This document shows, one piece after another, positions 1 through 7,818 of a stretch of DNA of 64,000 nucleotides. Numbering within the stretch: position 1 is the stretch's first letter; every line of letters starts with the position of its first letter. The stretch is taken from contig NC_012781.1 of assembly GCF_000020605.1 (NCBI RefSeq), forward strand, positions 558,001 through 622,000. Direction: 5' to 3'. The translations under genes were made by a program, and so were the position numbers. This DNA comes from Agathobacter rectalis ATCC 33656 (GTDB taxonomy: Bacteria > Bacillota > Clostridia > Lachnospirales > Lachnospiraceae). The notes below the pieces were generated by a model that ran no database searches, was not told where the DNA came from, and saw only the letters and a program-made list of their open reading frames with translations.

Positions 1-1
1 G

Positions 2-793
2 CATGCATTTGTAGATCAGATAAATGCTGTATATGGGGATATCACTGCTGACAAGATACCGGAAATTCCTGAATTGCTCACACCGGACTATGTGGATCAC
101 ACATTCAGAAGAAAAAATGATGAGAATATTATAGGAATTGCATACGACACAGTCGCCCCGGTTTACACAGATCATAATAAATGCAATATCATAACTATCT
201 CCGGAGCTGATAATATGGGCAGAACAAATTTTATAAAATATTTTGCGTTGCAGATGTTAAACAGCGAAATAGATACTCATATATATATAGCTGATGATTT
301 CAGGCGCAAGCTGTCTGATATCGGTCAGGAAAATGTAAGCTATGATCTGGATCCGGATGAATTTATACAGAAAATAATAATGATAGAGGTTCTCTTAGAG
401 GAAAAATATAAGAGACTCATCCATCAGGAAAATCCGGAAAAAGAAAACACCCTGATCATAATAAACAGTCAGGAGGTATATACAGCGATATCAGATAGCA
501 AGGATGCTCTTAATGCTCTTAAAAATATTATGGGCAAATATAAGGTATTAAATGTGTATCTCCTGTTTGGGGCAGTACCAAATGCACAGATAGCATATGG
601 TTCGCCTGATATATATAAAATGATGAAGGAGACTAAAAGCATACTGTTTTTTGATAACCTGGATAATTGCAAGATAGTGGATATACCGCTGGCTATAAAG
701 AGAAAGAATCAAAAGAAAATCGAACCGGGTGATGCATATTATATATTCGAGGATGAGGTCAGTAAGGTAAGGATACCACTGGTCTCAGATTAA
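2..793 (+). CDS. essC: EssC-like type VII secretion ATPase, C-terminal part (5' end outside window)
   Basis: The reading frame is open from the first bases of the window, so this is the last ~263 residues of a larger protein. It resembles the third FtsK/SpoIIIE-type ATPase domain of EssC, the membrane motor of Firmicutes type VII (Ess/WXG100) secretion. A Walker-A-like loop (SGADNMGRTN) has Arg where the catalytic Lys would be, as is usual in the degenerate terminal domains of EssC. A hydrophobic Walker-B-like strand (TLIIINSQ) follows. A TTG at 74 could be read as a start but the frame continues upstream, so it is internal. No other secretion gene lies in the window. The family call rests on fold-like motifs and could be wrong at the subfamily level. 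Confidence 0.7.
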   Translation, partial: HAFVDQINAVYGDITADKIPEIPELLTPDYVDHTFRRKNDENIIGIAYDTVAPVYTDHNKCNIITISGADNMGRTNFIKYFALQMLNSEIDTHIYIADDFRRKLSDIGQENVSYDLDPDEFIQKIIMIEVLLEEKYKRLIHQENPEKENTLIIINSQEVYTAISDSKDALNALKNIMGKYKVLNVYLLFGAVPNAQIAYGSPDIYKMMKETKSILFFDNLDNCKIVDIPLAIKRKNQKKIEPGDAYYIFEDEVSKVRIPLVSD

Positions 794-1079
794 ATACGGT
801 ATATTAGCACCTCATAGTGAAGGGGCAGTAATGATAACGATAATGTTAGAGTTGCAATAGAAATTACGGTGAGAGTTATATAGGTGTAGAACGTATGGAA
901 TTATAAAAAACATTAAAGCTAATGTAGAAAAAATGAAGAATATTATTATGATGGAAAATTTCCAAAACAGCCCTGATAGATTTTGTGGGAAATGATAAAA
1001 CGCTCTATGCCTGCTTTTGAAAAGATATACAAAAAATATAATAAATAATAGTTGATTATAACGAACAAAAAATACGCAA

Positions 1080-1121
1080 ATGCCGAAAATTGTCTAAAAT
1101 TATACAGTTTTCGGCATTTTC
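1080..1121 (+). terminator. intrinsic terminator-like hairpin
   Basis: The arm ATGCCGAAAA (1080-1089) pairs with TTTTCGGCAT (1108-1117), followed by a short T run. It closes the transcription unit upstream of the tRNA region. Confidence 0.6.
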
Positions 1122-1159
1122 AATGTATACTTTTTACAAAATCCGTGGAAAAGGGCTCC

Positions 1160-1178
1160 GTGTGACCGTTGTGTGACC
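1160..1178 (+). repeat. GTGTGACC direct repeat with 11-bp period (possible integrase arm site)
   Basis: GTGTGACC occurs at 1160-1167 and 1171-1178, one helical turn apart with a 3-nt spacer. The same layout, with different sequences, recurs at the ends of the guaA islands. Here it may be the remnant end of a lost integrative element near tRNA-Glu. Confidence 0.45.
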
Positions 1179-1387
1179 AAAGAGGTGTATAATCTTATTC
1201 AAGAGGAAAACGTATAAATAAAATATGAGGATAAGAACGCGTGCTTTGAGATAAGGAGTCGGAATATAATAGATTATCACAGAGCATACATAGGGACGAA
1301 AATGGAATTAAAGCCAGAAGCATTTAAAGGGATAATGTTCAAGGTAAAGAGAACGGAAAAAATTTAAAAAAAAATTTAAAAAAGTAC

Positions 1388-1416
1388 TTGCATTATTCGT
1401 TTGACCATGATATTAT
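1388..1416 (+). promoter_or_regulatory. promoter of tRNA-Glu
   Basis: TTGCAT at 1388-1393 and TATTAT at 1411-1416 are 17 nt apart. Transcription would start at about 1423, just at the mature tRNA 5' end. Confidence 0.55.
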
Positions 1417-1423
1417 AATACAC

Positions 1424-1495
1424 GGTTCGTTGGTCAAGCGGTTAAGACGCCGCCCTCTCACGGCGGAAACACGGGTTCGATTCCCGTACGGACTG
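1424..1495 (+). tRNA. tRNA-Glu (anticodon CTC)
   Basis: A 72-nt cloverleaf can be drawn. The 7-bp acceptor stem pairs 1424-1430 with 1488-1494. The anticodon stem is CCGCC/GGCGG with loop CTCTCAC and anticodon CTC at 1457-1459. The T stem is ACGGG/CCCGT around TTCGATT. The discriminator base is G, as usual for glutamate, and CCA is not encoded. Confidence 0.95.
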
Positions 1496-1505
1496 CTAAG
1501 TATTT

Positions 1506-1548
1506 AAAGCCGGTACATTCATGGAAGCATGAATGTACCGGCTTTTTC
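1506..1548 (+). terminator. intrinsic terminator after tRNA-Glu
   Basis: A 17-bp perfect stem (1506-1522 with 1529-1545), a 6-nt loop and a T run, about ten bases after the tRNA. Confidence 0.9.
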
Positions 1549-1678
1549 GTTGTATATATTCATATATGAGGCAGAGCTATTTATGAGCAGCTGCAGCTGA
1601 GGGACAGGACACAGCTTGCATGCTTTTACTATAAAAGTATGGTATAACATGAAAATATCTCAATAAGGAAATCTGCCC

Positions 1679-1738
1679 TTGCAATATACCCCACTGGGGT
1701 ATATAATACTCTTGAAGACAGATACCCATAAGGGGTAT
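1679..1738 (+). promoter_or_regulatory. copper-operon promoter with two CsoR operators
   Basis: A canonical promoter is visible: TTGCAA at 1679-1684 and TATAAT at 1702-1707, spacing 17. The spacer is almost exactly filled by a perfect palindrome, TATACCCC-ACT-GGGGTATA (1685-1703), the G/C-tract form expected of CsoR operators. A second, less perfect copy (ATACCC...GGGTAT, 1722-1738) lies just past the predicted start. Apo-CsoR bound here would block polymerase directly, and copper would release it. Confidence 0.85.
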
Positions 1739-1794
1739 AGTTAGACATGTAAAACAAATGCATAATGCGGAACAAAGAACAAATGGAGGTAGCC

Positions 1795-2106
1795 ATGACA
1801 GAAAAAGAAACCCAATGCTGTTGCTGCAACCGCAAAAAAGAGCGGTCAGAGAAGGAATATAAGGATCTCATCAACAGACTCAGCCGTATAGAGGGACAGA
1901 TCCGTGGAATCAAGCGTATGCTGGATGAGGATTGCTACTGCCCTGACATCATCACACAGGTGGCGGCCGCAAATGCTGCGCTCAACAGCTTCAATAAAGT
2001 CCTTTTGACCAATCATATAAAGACGTGTGTGGCAGATGACATAAGAGCCGGCAAGGATGAGACAATAGATGAGCTTTTGAACACACTGCAGAAGCTTATG
2101 AAGTAG
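1795..2106 (+). CDS. csoR: copper-sensing repressor CsoR
   Basis: A 103-residue all-helical metal-sensing repressor of the CsoR/RcnR (DUF156) family. It binds DNA in the apo form and lets go when Cu(I) is bound. The copper ligands are visible with family spacing: Cys49, His74 and Cys78 (25 and 4 residues apart). The RLSRIEGQIRGI signature helix is at ~28-39. A cluster of four cysteines at residues 8-11 precedes the domain and is unusual. The start at 1795 is preferred over an in-frame ATG at 1765 because TGGAGGT lies 5 nt before it. It is the first gene of the copper operon and is probably autoregulated through the operators at 1685-1738. Confidence 0.92.
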   Translation: MTEKETQCCCCNRKKERSEKEYKDLINRLSRIEGQIRGIKRMLDEDCYCPDIITQVAAANAALNSFNKVLLTNHIKTCVADDIRAGKDETIDELLNTLQKLMK

Positions 2107-2130
2107 TATTATAAGAAGGCAGGTATAAAA

Positions 2131-2508
2131 ATGAGTACAATAATCACAATATTAATAATAGCAATAATTGCCGCTCTGGTAATTGTGGGCTTAAAGGAGA
2201 CTATAAAGCATTCAAAGGGCGAGGGCGCCTGCTGTGGCGGTGGAGCCATGAAGGAGGACGAGGAAGCCACAGTACAGCTTACAGGCGAGATAGTCACGAG
2301 AGCAGATGTGCACATAGACGGAATGCACTGCATGAACTGCAAGAACTCAGTCACACGCTCACTTCAGAAGATGAGCGGAGTATCGGCAGCTGTGGATTTA
2401 AAGCATGGCGTGGCACATGTTGAGGCAACCAGAGAGCTAAGCGATGAGGAAATCACATTTGCCATCGAAAGATTGGATTTCAAGGTGACAGGAATTGAGA
2501 GATTTTAG
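2131..2508 (+). CDS. membrane-anchored Cys-rich protein fused to a heavy-metal-associated (HMA) domain
   Basis: 125 residues. An N-terminal membrane helix (~3-20) is followed by a cysteine-glycine motif (GACCGGG, ~33-39) resembling FeoB-associated Cys-rich membrane proteins. An HMA fold then carries the copper-binding MHCMNC motif (~65-70). The pairing suggests a tethered Cu(I) chaperone that hands metal to the CopA pump encoded next. It sits 24 nt after csoR and 55 nt before copA, so it belongs to the same operon. The HMA call is firm. The likeness of the N-terminal part to the FeoB-associated family is judged by motif only. Confidence 0.8.
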   Translation: MSTIITILIIAIIAALVIVGLKETIKHSKGEGACCGGGAMKEDEEATVQLTGEIVTRADVHIDGMHCMNCKNSVTRSLQKMSGVSAAVDLKHGVAHVEATRELSDEEITFAIERLDFKVTGIERF

Positions 2509-2563
2509 AAAAGGCTTCTGAATAGCTAGATTCGAATAGTAGAAAGAAGGAAATACAGACAGT

Positions 2564-5146
2564 ATGAAGCAATATACAGTTACAGGAATGAGCTGTGCGG
2601 CATGCTCTGCCAGAGTGGAAAAGGCTGTCTCTAAGGTTGATGGTGTGACGAGCTGCTCTGTCAGCCTTTTGACCAACTCGATGGGAGTCGAGGGAAGCGC
2701 GACAGATGCGCAGATAGTGGAGGCGGTAGAGCAGGCGGGCTATGGAGCGAGTCCCAAAGGCACAGCAACAGAATCAGAAAATGACAAAGCGAATAACAGC
2801 TTAGAGCAGCTAAAGGCAGCGCAGGATGCGCTTGTAGACAGGGAGACACCGAAGCTGCGCAACAGGCTTATAGCATCGCTCATATTCTTAGTTGTTCTCA
2901 TGTATTTTTCCATGGGACATATGATGTGGGGCTGGCCGTTGCCTGAGTTTTTCAATGGAAACCATGTGGCTATGGGGCTTTTGCAACTTCTGCTTACAGT
3001 GGCGGTAATGGTCATAAACCAGAAGTTTTTTATCAGTGGCTTTAAGGGCTTGATTCACGGCGCTCCCAACATGGATACGCTTGTTGCGCTTGGATCTGCG
3101 GCATCGTTTGGATACAGCGTGTATGCACTTTTTGCCATGACAGCTGCGCAGGTGAATGGCGATATGGATGCGGTCATGTCATATATGCATGAGTTTTATT
3201 TTGAATCCGCAGCCATGATTTTGGCACTGATTACTGTCGGGAAAATGCTTGAAGCGCACTCAAAGGGCAAAACAACAGACGCTTTAAAGAGCCTGATGCA
3301 GCTAGCCCCAAAGACAGCAACCGTTGTAAGGGATGGCGTGGAGCAGGAAATTTCTGTGGATGCAGTGAAAAAGGGCGATATTTTCGTGGTCAGACCGGGG
3401 GAAAATATCCCTGTGGACGGTGAAATAATAGATGGAACAACCGCTGTCAACGAATCGGCACTCACAGGAGAGAGCATCCCTGTGGATAAGCAGCCGAAAG
3501 ATGCAGTAAGCGCTGCCACAGTGAACCAGTCAGGCTTTATAAAATGCCGTGCAACGAGAGTTGGCGAAGACACCACGCTCTCACAGATTATACAGATGGT
3601 TTCTGATGCCGCAGCGACAAAGGCACCTATTGCAAAAATCGCTGACAGGGTATCGGGAGTATTTGTGCCGGCGGTTATTACAATTGCAATCATTACAATA
3701 ATAGCATGGCTTATAGCCGGTGAGACCGTGGGCTTTGCGCTTGCCAGAGGCATTTCGGTGCTCGTGATAAGCTGTCCGTGTGCACTTGGACTGGCAACTC
3801 CTGTTGCGATAATGGTAGGAAATGGCAAGGGCGCAAAGAGCGGTATACTCTTCAAGACAGCGGCAAGCCTTGAGGCAACAGGCCGCACACAGATTGTGGC
3901 TCTTGATAAGACAGGCACCATAACAAGCGGTGAGCCGAAGGTGACGGATATCGTGCCGGATGAGACATTTTTTGAGGAAACCGGCAATAATGCCGGAAAG
4001 CTTCTTGCAATAGCCGCATCAGTCGAGGCCAAGAGCGAGCATCCGCTTGCAAAAGCCATTATGGAGCGCGCTAAAACGGATGAAATCGCTGTCGCAGAGG
4101 TGACGGATTTTAGCGCTGTTGTAGGAAATGGTCTGACTGCAATACTTGCAGGCAAAATGATAAAAGCAGGAAATCTTGCTTTTGTCAGCAAATTTGTAAA
4201 AGTGTCAGATGATATGCGCGCGAAAGCTGTCGAATTTTCAAAGGAAGGAAAAACTCCTCTGTTCTTTGCCGCAGATGACAGGCTTTGCGGTATCATAGCC
4301 GTTGCAGATACAATAAAGGAGGACAGTCCGGAAGCTGTCAGACAGCTTAAAAATATGGGTATCAGAGTTGTTATGCTCACCGGTGACAACGAGCAGACTG
4401 CCAATGCCATTGGAAAGCAGGCGGGAGTGGACGAAGTCATCGCAGGTGTGCTTCCGGATGGTAAGGAGGCTGTCATAAGGAAGCTAAAAAAACAGGGCAG
4501 GGTAGCCATGGTTGGTGACGGAATCAATGATGCACCGGCGCTCACACGTGCGGATATGGGAATTGCAATCGGCGCGGGAAGTGATGTGGCAATAGATGCA
4601 GCGGATGTTGTCCTGATGAAGAGCCGCCTGATAGATGTACCGGCAGCAGTGCGGTTAAGCCGTGCTACATTGACAAATATACACGAAAATCTGTTCTGGG
4701 CATTTTTCTATAATGTAATAGGTATTCCACTTGCGGCCGGTTTGTGGTATCCTTTATTAGGATGGAAGCTCAATCCGATGTTTGGAGCGGCGGCGATGAG
4801 TCTGTCGAGCTTCTGCGTTGTTACCAATGCCCTGCGGCTGAATCTGTGCAGGGTGTATGATCCTAAGCATGACAGAAAAGCAACATCAGATAGAAAAAAC
4901 AAAACAAATAAACCAAATGAAAGTGAGGAAAAATCAATGACAAAGACAATGAATATCGAAGGAATGATGTGCGGCCACTGCGAGGCAAGAGTAAAGAAGG
5001 CACTCGAGGCGCTTGATGCAGTTAGTGAGGCAGCAGTAAGCCATGAGAGCGGAACTGCAGTAGTGACATTAAGCTCTGACATTTCCGATGAGAAATTAAA
5101 GGAGACTGTAGAGGCTGAGGACTACAAGGTTACATCAATTCAGTAA
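2564..5146 (+). CDS. copA: Cu(I)-exporting P1B-type ATPase CopA with HMA domains at both ends
   Basis: An 860-residue copper pump that exports Cu(I) from the cytoplasm using ATP. Order of parts: N-terminal HMA with GMSCAACS (~8-15), membrane helices, actuator loop with LTGES, the CPC metal-transport motif in a membrane helix (Cys404-Pro-Cys406), the phosphorylated aspartate in DKTGT (Asp448), SEHPLAKA and GDGINDAPAL, final helices, a hydrophilic Lys/Asn linker, and a second HMA with MMCGHC. Normal CopA length is ~740-800, and the extra ~70 residues are the C-terminal HMA. That segment has its own ribosome-binding site and ATG (see 4937). It is the third gene of the copper operon and should be induced by copper through CsoR. 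Confidence 0.95.
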   Translation: MKQYTVTGMSCAACSARVEKAVSKVDGVTSCSVSLLTNSMGVEGSATDAQIVEAVEQAGYGASPKGTATESENDKANNSLEQLKAAQDALVDRETPKLRNRLIASLIFLVVLMYFSMGHMMWGWPLPEFFNGNHVAMGLLQLLLTVAVMVINQKFFISGFKGLIHGAPNMDTLVALGSAASFGYSVYALFAMTAAQVNGDMDAVMSYMHEFYFESAAMILALITVGKMLEAHSKGKTTDALKSLMQLAPKTATVVRDGVEQEISVDAVKKGDIFVVRPGENIPVDGEIIDGTTAVNESALTGESIPVDKQPKDAVSAATVNQSGFIKCRATRVGEDTTLSQIIQMVSDAAATKAPIAKIADRVSGVFVPAVITIAIITIIAWLIAGETVGFALARGISVLVISCPCALGLATPVAIMVGNGKGAKSGILFKTAASLEATGRTQIVALDKTGTITSGEPKVTDIVPDETFFEETGNNAGKLLAIAASVEAKSEHPLAKAIMERAKTDEIAVAEVTDFSAVVGNGLTAILAGKMIKAGNLAFVSKFVKVSDDMRAKAVEFSKEGKTPLFFAADDRLCGIIAVADTIKEDSPEAVRQLKNMGIRVVMLTGDNEQTANAIGKQAGVDEVIAGVLPDGKEAVIRKLKKQGRVAMVGDGINDAPALTRADMGIAIGAGSDVAIDAADVVLMKSRLIDVPAAVRLSRATLTNIHENLFWAFFYNVIGIPLAAGLWYPLLGWKLNPMFGAAAMSLSSFCVVTNALRLNLCRVYDPKHDRKATSDRKNKTNKPNESEEKSMTKTMNIEGMMCGHCEARVKKALEALDAVSEAAVSHESGTAVVTLSSDISDEKLKETVEAEDYKVTSIQ
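4937..5146 (+). other. possible internal translation start giving a free CopZ-like chaperone
   Basis: Inside copA, in frame, GTGAGG (4923-4928) lies 8 nt before ATG 4937. Starting here would give a 69-residue protein that is exactly one complete HMA domain (GMMCGHCEARV), the size of the chaperone CopZ. E. coli copA also makes a free chaperone from one gene, but by frameshifting. Internal initiation here is inference from the sequence. Confidence 0.4.
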
Positions 5147-5167
5147 TCAGTCAGACAGTATAACAAT

Positions 5168-6334
5168 ATGAAGAAATATATAGCATTGGTATTGGCTGCA
5201 GTGCTGGTGCTTGGGATTTTTACAGGATGTGGTAACAAGGGCAACAAGGAGACAGAATCACAGACGGATGAGAAAGTCACTGAGTCGGTGAATTCTGCAG
5301 AAAATAATACTGAGGACAGTACGCAAAACAGTACAGAAAATCAGAATGTGGCTGACACAGAGCAGCTCACCACAGAAAACGGACAGGAGAGCTCAGTTCT
5401 TGCCTGTCCGTCAGTAAACGGTAAGCTGCATGTGGAGGGCAGCAAGCTCGTTGATCAAAATAACAACGAGGTGCAGCTTCGCGGAGTCAGCACACATGGT
5501 CTTGCGTGGTATCCACAGTATGTGACCAATGATTGCTTTGCCACGCTGAAAAGCTTTGGAGCAAACGTGGTGAGGCTCGCCATGTATACCTACGAAAGCG
5601 GTGGCTACTGCACAGATGGTGACAGGCAGCAGCTTGAGACACTTGTGCAAAACGGCGTGCAGTACGCACTAAACAATGACATGTATGTCATCATCGACTG
5701 GCATGTGCTAAACGAGGGAAATCCAAACCGCTACAGTGATGTGGCAAAGACATTTTTTGCCAAAATGGCACAGCAGTATGCCTCATACAACAACGTGATT
5801 TACGAGATTTGCAATGAGCCGTGCAAAGGTGCGACCTGGGGAGATGTGAAGTTTTATGCCAGCGAGGTCATTCCGTCAATCAGAAGCTACGACAAGGATG
5901 CAGTCATACTGATAGGCACACCTAACTGGAGCCAGGATGTGGATGAGGCAGTCAAGGACCCTGTCACAGGCTATGATAATATCATGTATACACTGCATTT
6001 CTATGCCGCAACCCACAAGGAGGACTTGCAAAACAAGCTAAAATCGGCGGCAGACGCAGGACTGCCGATATTTGTATCAGAGTTTGGCATCTGCAGCGCC
6101 GACGGAAACGGTCAGGTGGACATAGATTCCGCAAACAGCTGGATCAGCCTGCTTGACAGCTATGGCATCAGCTATGTGTGCTGGAATCTGTCCAATAAGG
6201 ACGAAAAATCAGCGCTTCTAACACCTGCCTGCGATAAGACAAGCGGCTTTATCTATGAGGATTTAAGCGATGAGGGCAAGTGGCTGTACGGTGTGCTCAC
6301 AAGTCATGTGACACAGGAAACATCCGGAACATGA
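5168..6334 (+). CDS. lipoprotein endo-glucanase, glycoside hydrolase family 5
   Basis: 388 residues. A lipoprotein signal peptide with lipobox FTGC (lipidated Cys21) is followed by a Ser/Thr/Asn/Glu-rich linker to about residue 80 and a GH5 (cellulase A, probably GH5_2-like) TIM barrel. Motifs fit retaining beta-1,4-glucanases: RGVSTHG near the first strand, IIDWHVL, the acid/base Glu217 in CNEP, and the nucleophile Glu305 in VSEFG. The enzyme would be tethered outside the cell and cut beta-glucans. It starts 21 nt after copA, but no strong ribosome-binding site is visible and the function is unrelated to copper, so co-transcription may be incidental. Confidence 0.9.
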   Translation: MKKYIALVLAAVLVLGIFTGCGNKGNKETESQTDEKVTESVNSAENNTEDSTQNSTENQNVADTEQLTTENGQESSVLACPSVNGKLHVEGSKLVDQNNNEVQLRGVSTHGLAWYPQYVTNDCFATLKSFGANVVRLAMYTYESGGYCTDGDRQQLETLVQNGVQYALNNDMYVIIDWHVLNEGNPNRYSDVAKTFFAKMAQQYASYNNVIYEICNEPCKGATWGDVKFYASEVIPSIRSYDKDAVILIGTPNWSQDVDEAVKDPVTGYDNIMYTLHFYAATHKEDLQNKLKSAADAGLPIFVSEFGICSADGNGQVDIDSANSWISLLDSYGISYVCWNLSNKDEKSALLTPACDKTSGFIYEDLSDEGKWLYGVLTSHVTQETSGT

Positions 6335-6464
6335 AAATATCCGGAGGGAATCGGCTGTATGACGAGCTGCCGAATTATGTGATATAGGTCTTGAATTGGT
6401 GAAAAGCCTCAGCTGCGCGAAAAGCTGCGCACCTGCTAATGCCGGGATAGAAGCCTCCATGCAC

Positions 6465-6737
6465 TCAGCCGGCATGCACATGAGGCAGATGCAGATACTT
6501 CTCTCTGGTGGCAAGTCCGCCGCGGATATGACGCTCGGACTTGTTGATATCGAGAATGTGACGCGCTTTTGCGGCAAGCTCCGGGTCTATGCGAAGCAGC
6601 CTGTCAGCATCCGTGATATCCTTGTGCACAGTGGATTTGCTGATGCCAAACTGCTTTGCAGCCTGACGCACCGTGGCATTGTTTTCAACTATGTAGTTGG
6701 CGATTTCCACCGCCCTTGTCTCAATATATGATTTCAA
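6465..6737 (-). CDS. spoIIID: sporulation transcription factor SpoIIID
   Basis: A 90-residue helix-turn-helix regulator that acts with sigma-E in the mother cell during sporulation. The HTH (AKQFGISKSTVHKDI) and the basic tail (HIRGGLATREKYL) match the family closely. The start is taken as the TTG at 6737, because GCAGGAG lies 6 nt upstream and the protein then begins KSYIETRAVEIANYIVE, aligning with the usual SpoIIID N-terminus. An ATG at 6752 would overlap that ribosome-binding site. The last ~8 residues (His/Pro-rich) exceed the Bacillus protein. It is transcribed away from guaA. Confidence 0.92.
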   Translation of the reverse strand: MKSYIETRAVEIANYIVENNATVRQAAKQFGISKSTVHKDITDADRLLRIDPELAAKARHILDINKSERHIRGGLATREKYLHLPHVHAG

Positions 6738-6739
6738 AA

Positions 6740-6783
6740 AATACTCCTGCATATTCTGTTGTTACAGTTTATGCGGGAGTATT
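6740..6783 (-). promoter_or_regulatory. hairpin covering the spoIIID ribosome-binding site
   Basis: On the minus strand a 14-bp stem with one mismatch (6770-6783 with 6740-6753) plus an inner CTGT/ACAG stem ends in T6 directly before the TTG start. The 3' arm contains the Shine-Dalgarno GCAGGAG. It could act as a leader terminator or as a switch that hides the ribosome-binding site. Confidence 0.55.
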
Positions 6784-6950
6784 TTTAATATTACACACAG
6801 GTTGTAATTCTATTTACGTTTTTCGTAATAAAATAAGAAAACGGTTTCTTAATAGTAATAATAATATCAATTTTCCGTATTGCATTGGTGCAAAAGTTGC
6901 GTTGCCTGATCATATTAAGCTCATTAAATATATTAAGTGTATTAAGTATG

Positions 6951-7538
6951 TTAAGCGTATGCAGCAGTTATGAGCTCAATGCATTTGTCATACCCAAGCA
7001 CAGAGCTGTTGAGCACCAGGTCATAATTTTTCCTGTTGCCCCACTCCTTATCGGTGAAGTATCGGTAATTTACCGAGCGCTTCTTATCGACATCCTTTAG
7101 CAGCTTTTTGACCTCGTCATCGCTTTTTTGGTAGAGCTTTTTTATTCTTGCAGCCTTCTCAGGCTTATTTCCCTCTATAAAAACATTCAGCACATCATCC
7201 CTGTCAGAAAGAATGTAGTCTGCGCAACGTCCCACAATAACGCAGGGCTCTTTTTGCGCAATATCCTTGATGAGCTTCTGCTGGATATTGAAAATCTGGT
7301 CGGAAAGAGAAACTCCTGTGATGTCGCGCCCCACAAATGCATATGAAAAAATATTTCCGGCAGGTGCATATTCGCCCTGGTTTGCGACAATCTGCTCAGA
7401 GATACCGAGCTCCTTTGCCACATGCTCAATTATTTTTTTATCGTAAAACTCAATGCCGCATTTTTGAGCAATCTGCTCGCCGATAAAGCGACCGCCACTG
7501 CCAAACTCTCGGCTTATAGTGATTATTTTAAAACTCAT
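6951..7538 (-). CDS. cytidylate-kinase-like family protein
   Basis: 195 residues from the ATG at 7538, chosen because GGGAGG lies 8 nt upstream; an in-frame ATG further out would add 27 unlikely residues. The N-terminus ITISREFGSGGRFIGEQIA contains a P-loop variant typical of the cytidylate kinase-like (AAA_26) family common in Lachnospiraceae, distinct from true Cmk. VIVGRCADYIL and the LID-like Arg/Lys-rich section (ARIKKLYQKS) support a nucleoside-monophosphate-kinase fold. The substrate is unknown. It stands alone on the minus strand between spoIIID and guaA. Confidence 0.8.
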   Translation of the reverse strand: MSFKIITISREFGSGGRFIGEQIAQKCGIEFYDKKIIEHVAKELGISEQIVANQGEYAPAGNIFSYAFVGRDITGVSLSDQIFNIQQKLIKDIAQKEPCVIVGRCADYILSDRDDVLNVFIEGNKPEKAARIKKLYQKSDDEVKKLLKDVDKKRSVNYRYFTDKEWGNRKNYDLVLNSSVLGYDKCIELITAAYA

Positions 7539-7818
7539 GATGAAACCTCCCAGCCTATAAAAGTGTTTATTACTCATTATAACGTAATTGCACATAAAAT
7601 CAAAACAGAAATTTAACAAAATCGCTTGCAGATAAGCACTCCGTAATCTATAATGACATAAGAATACATGTTGCTTTTATGTAATCAATGAGATGGCAGC
7701 AGATAACATATGTTATGTTTTTGTTATTGTTTACACCACAGTGTGGCAAACAGCAATTACGTGATGTTTCAAAGATTATAAAACAGCAGCATAGCGAATA
7801 AACAATTAGGAGGAAAAC
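7539..7818. other. intergenic region upstream of guaA
   Basis: Holds the divergent control regions of the kinase-like gene and guaA. A perfect CATAACATATGTTATG-like palindrome (~7704-7719) and a GGAGG ribosome-binding site before guaA are visible. No purine-riboswitch core was recognised. Confidence 0.4.

Larger units (their letters stand above)
794..1387. other. intergenic stretch with decayed coding remnants
   Basis: About 590 bases without an intact gene. Around 940-1045 short frames interrupted by stops (for example one ending FEKIYKKYNK) look like the worn-down end of a small gene, perhaps one associated with the secretion locus. That is inference. A hairpin terminator and an 11-bp-period direct repeat within it are listed separately. 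Confidence 0.4.

Noticed and set aside
3196-4545. 449-codon open frame on the minus strand opposite copA
   Set aside because: It is a shadow of the copA codon pattern (Ser/Ala/Thr-rich, no motifs, no ribosome-binding site), and copA itself carries every P-type ATPase motif.
7539-7818. Purine riboswitch in the guaA leader
   Set aside because: No conserved purine-aptamer core was found; only a small palindrome is visible.
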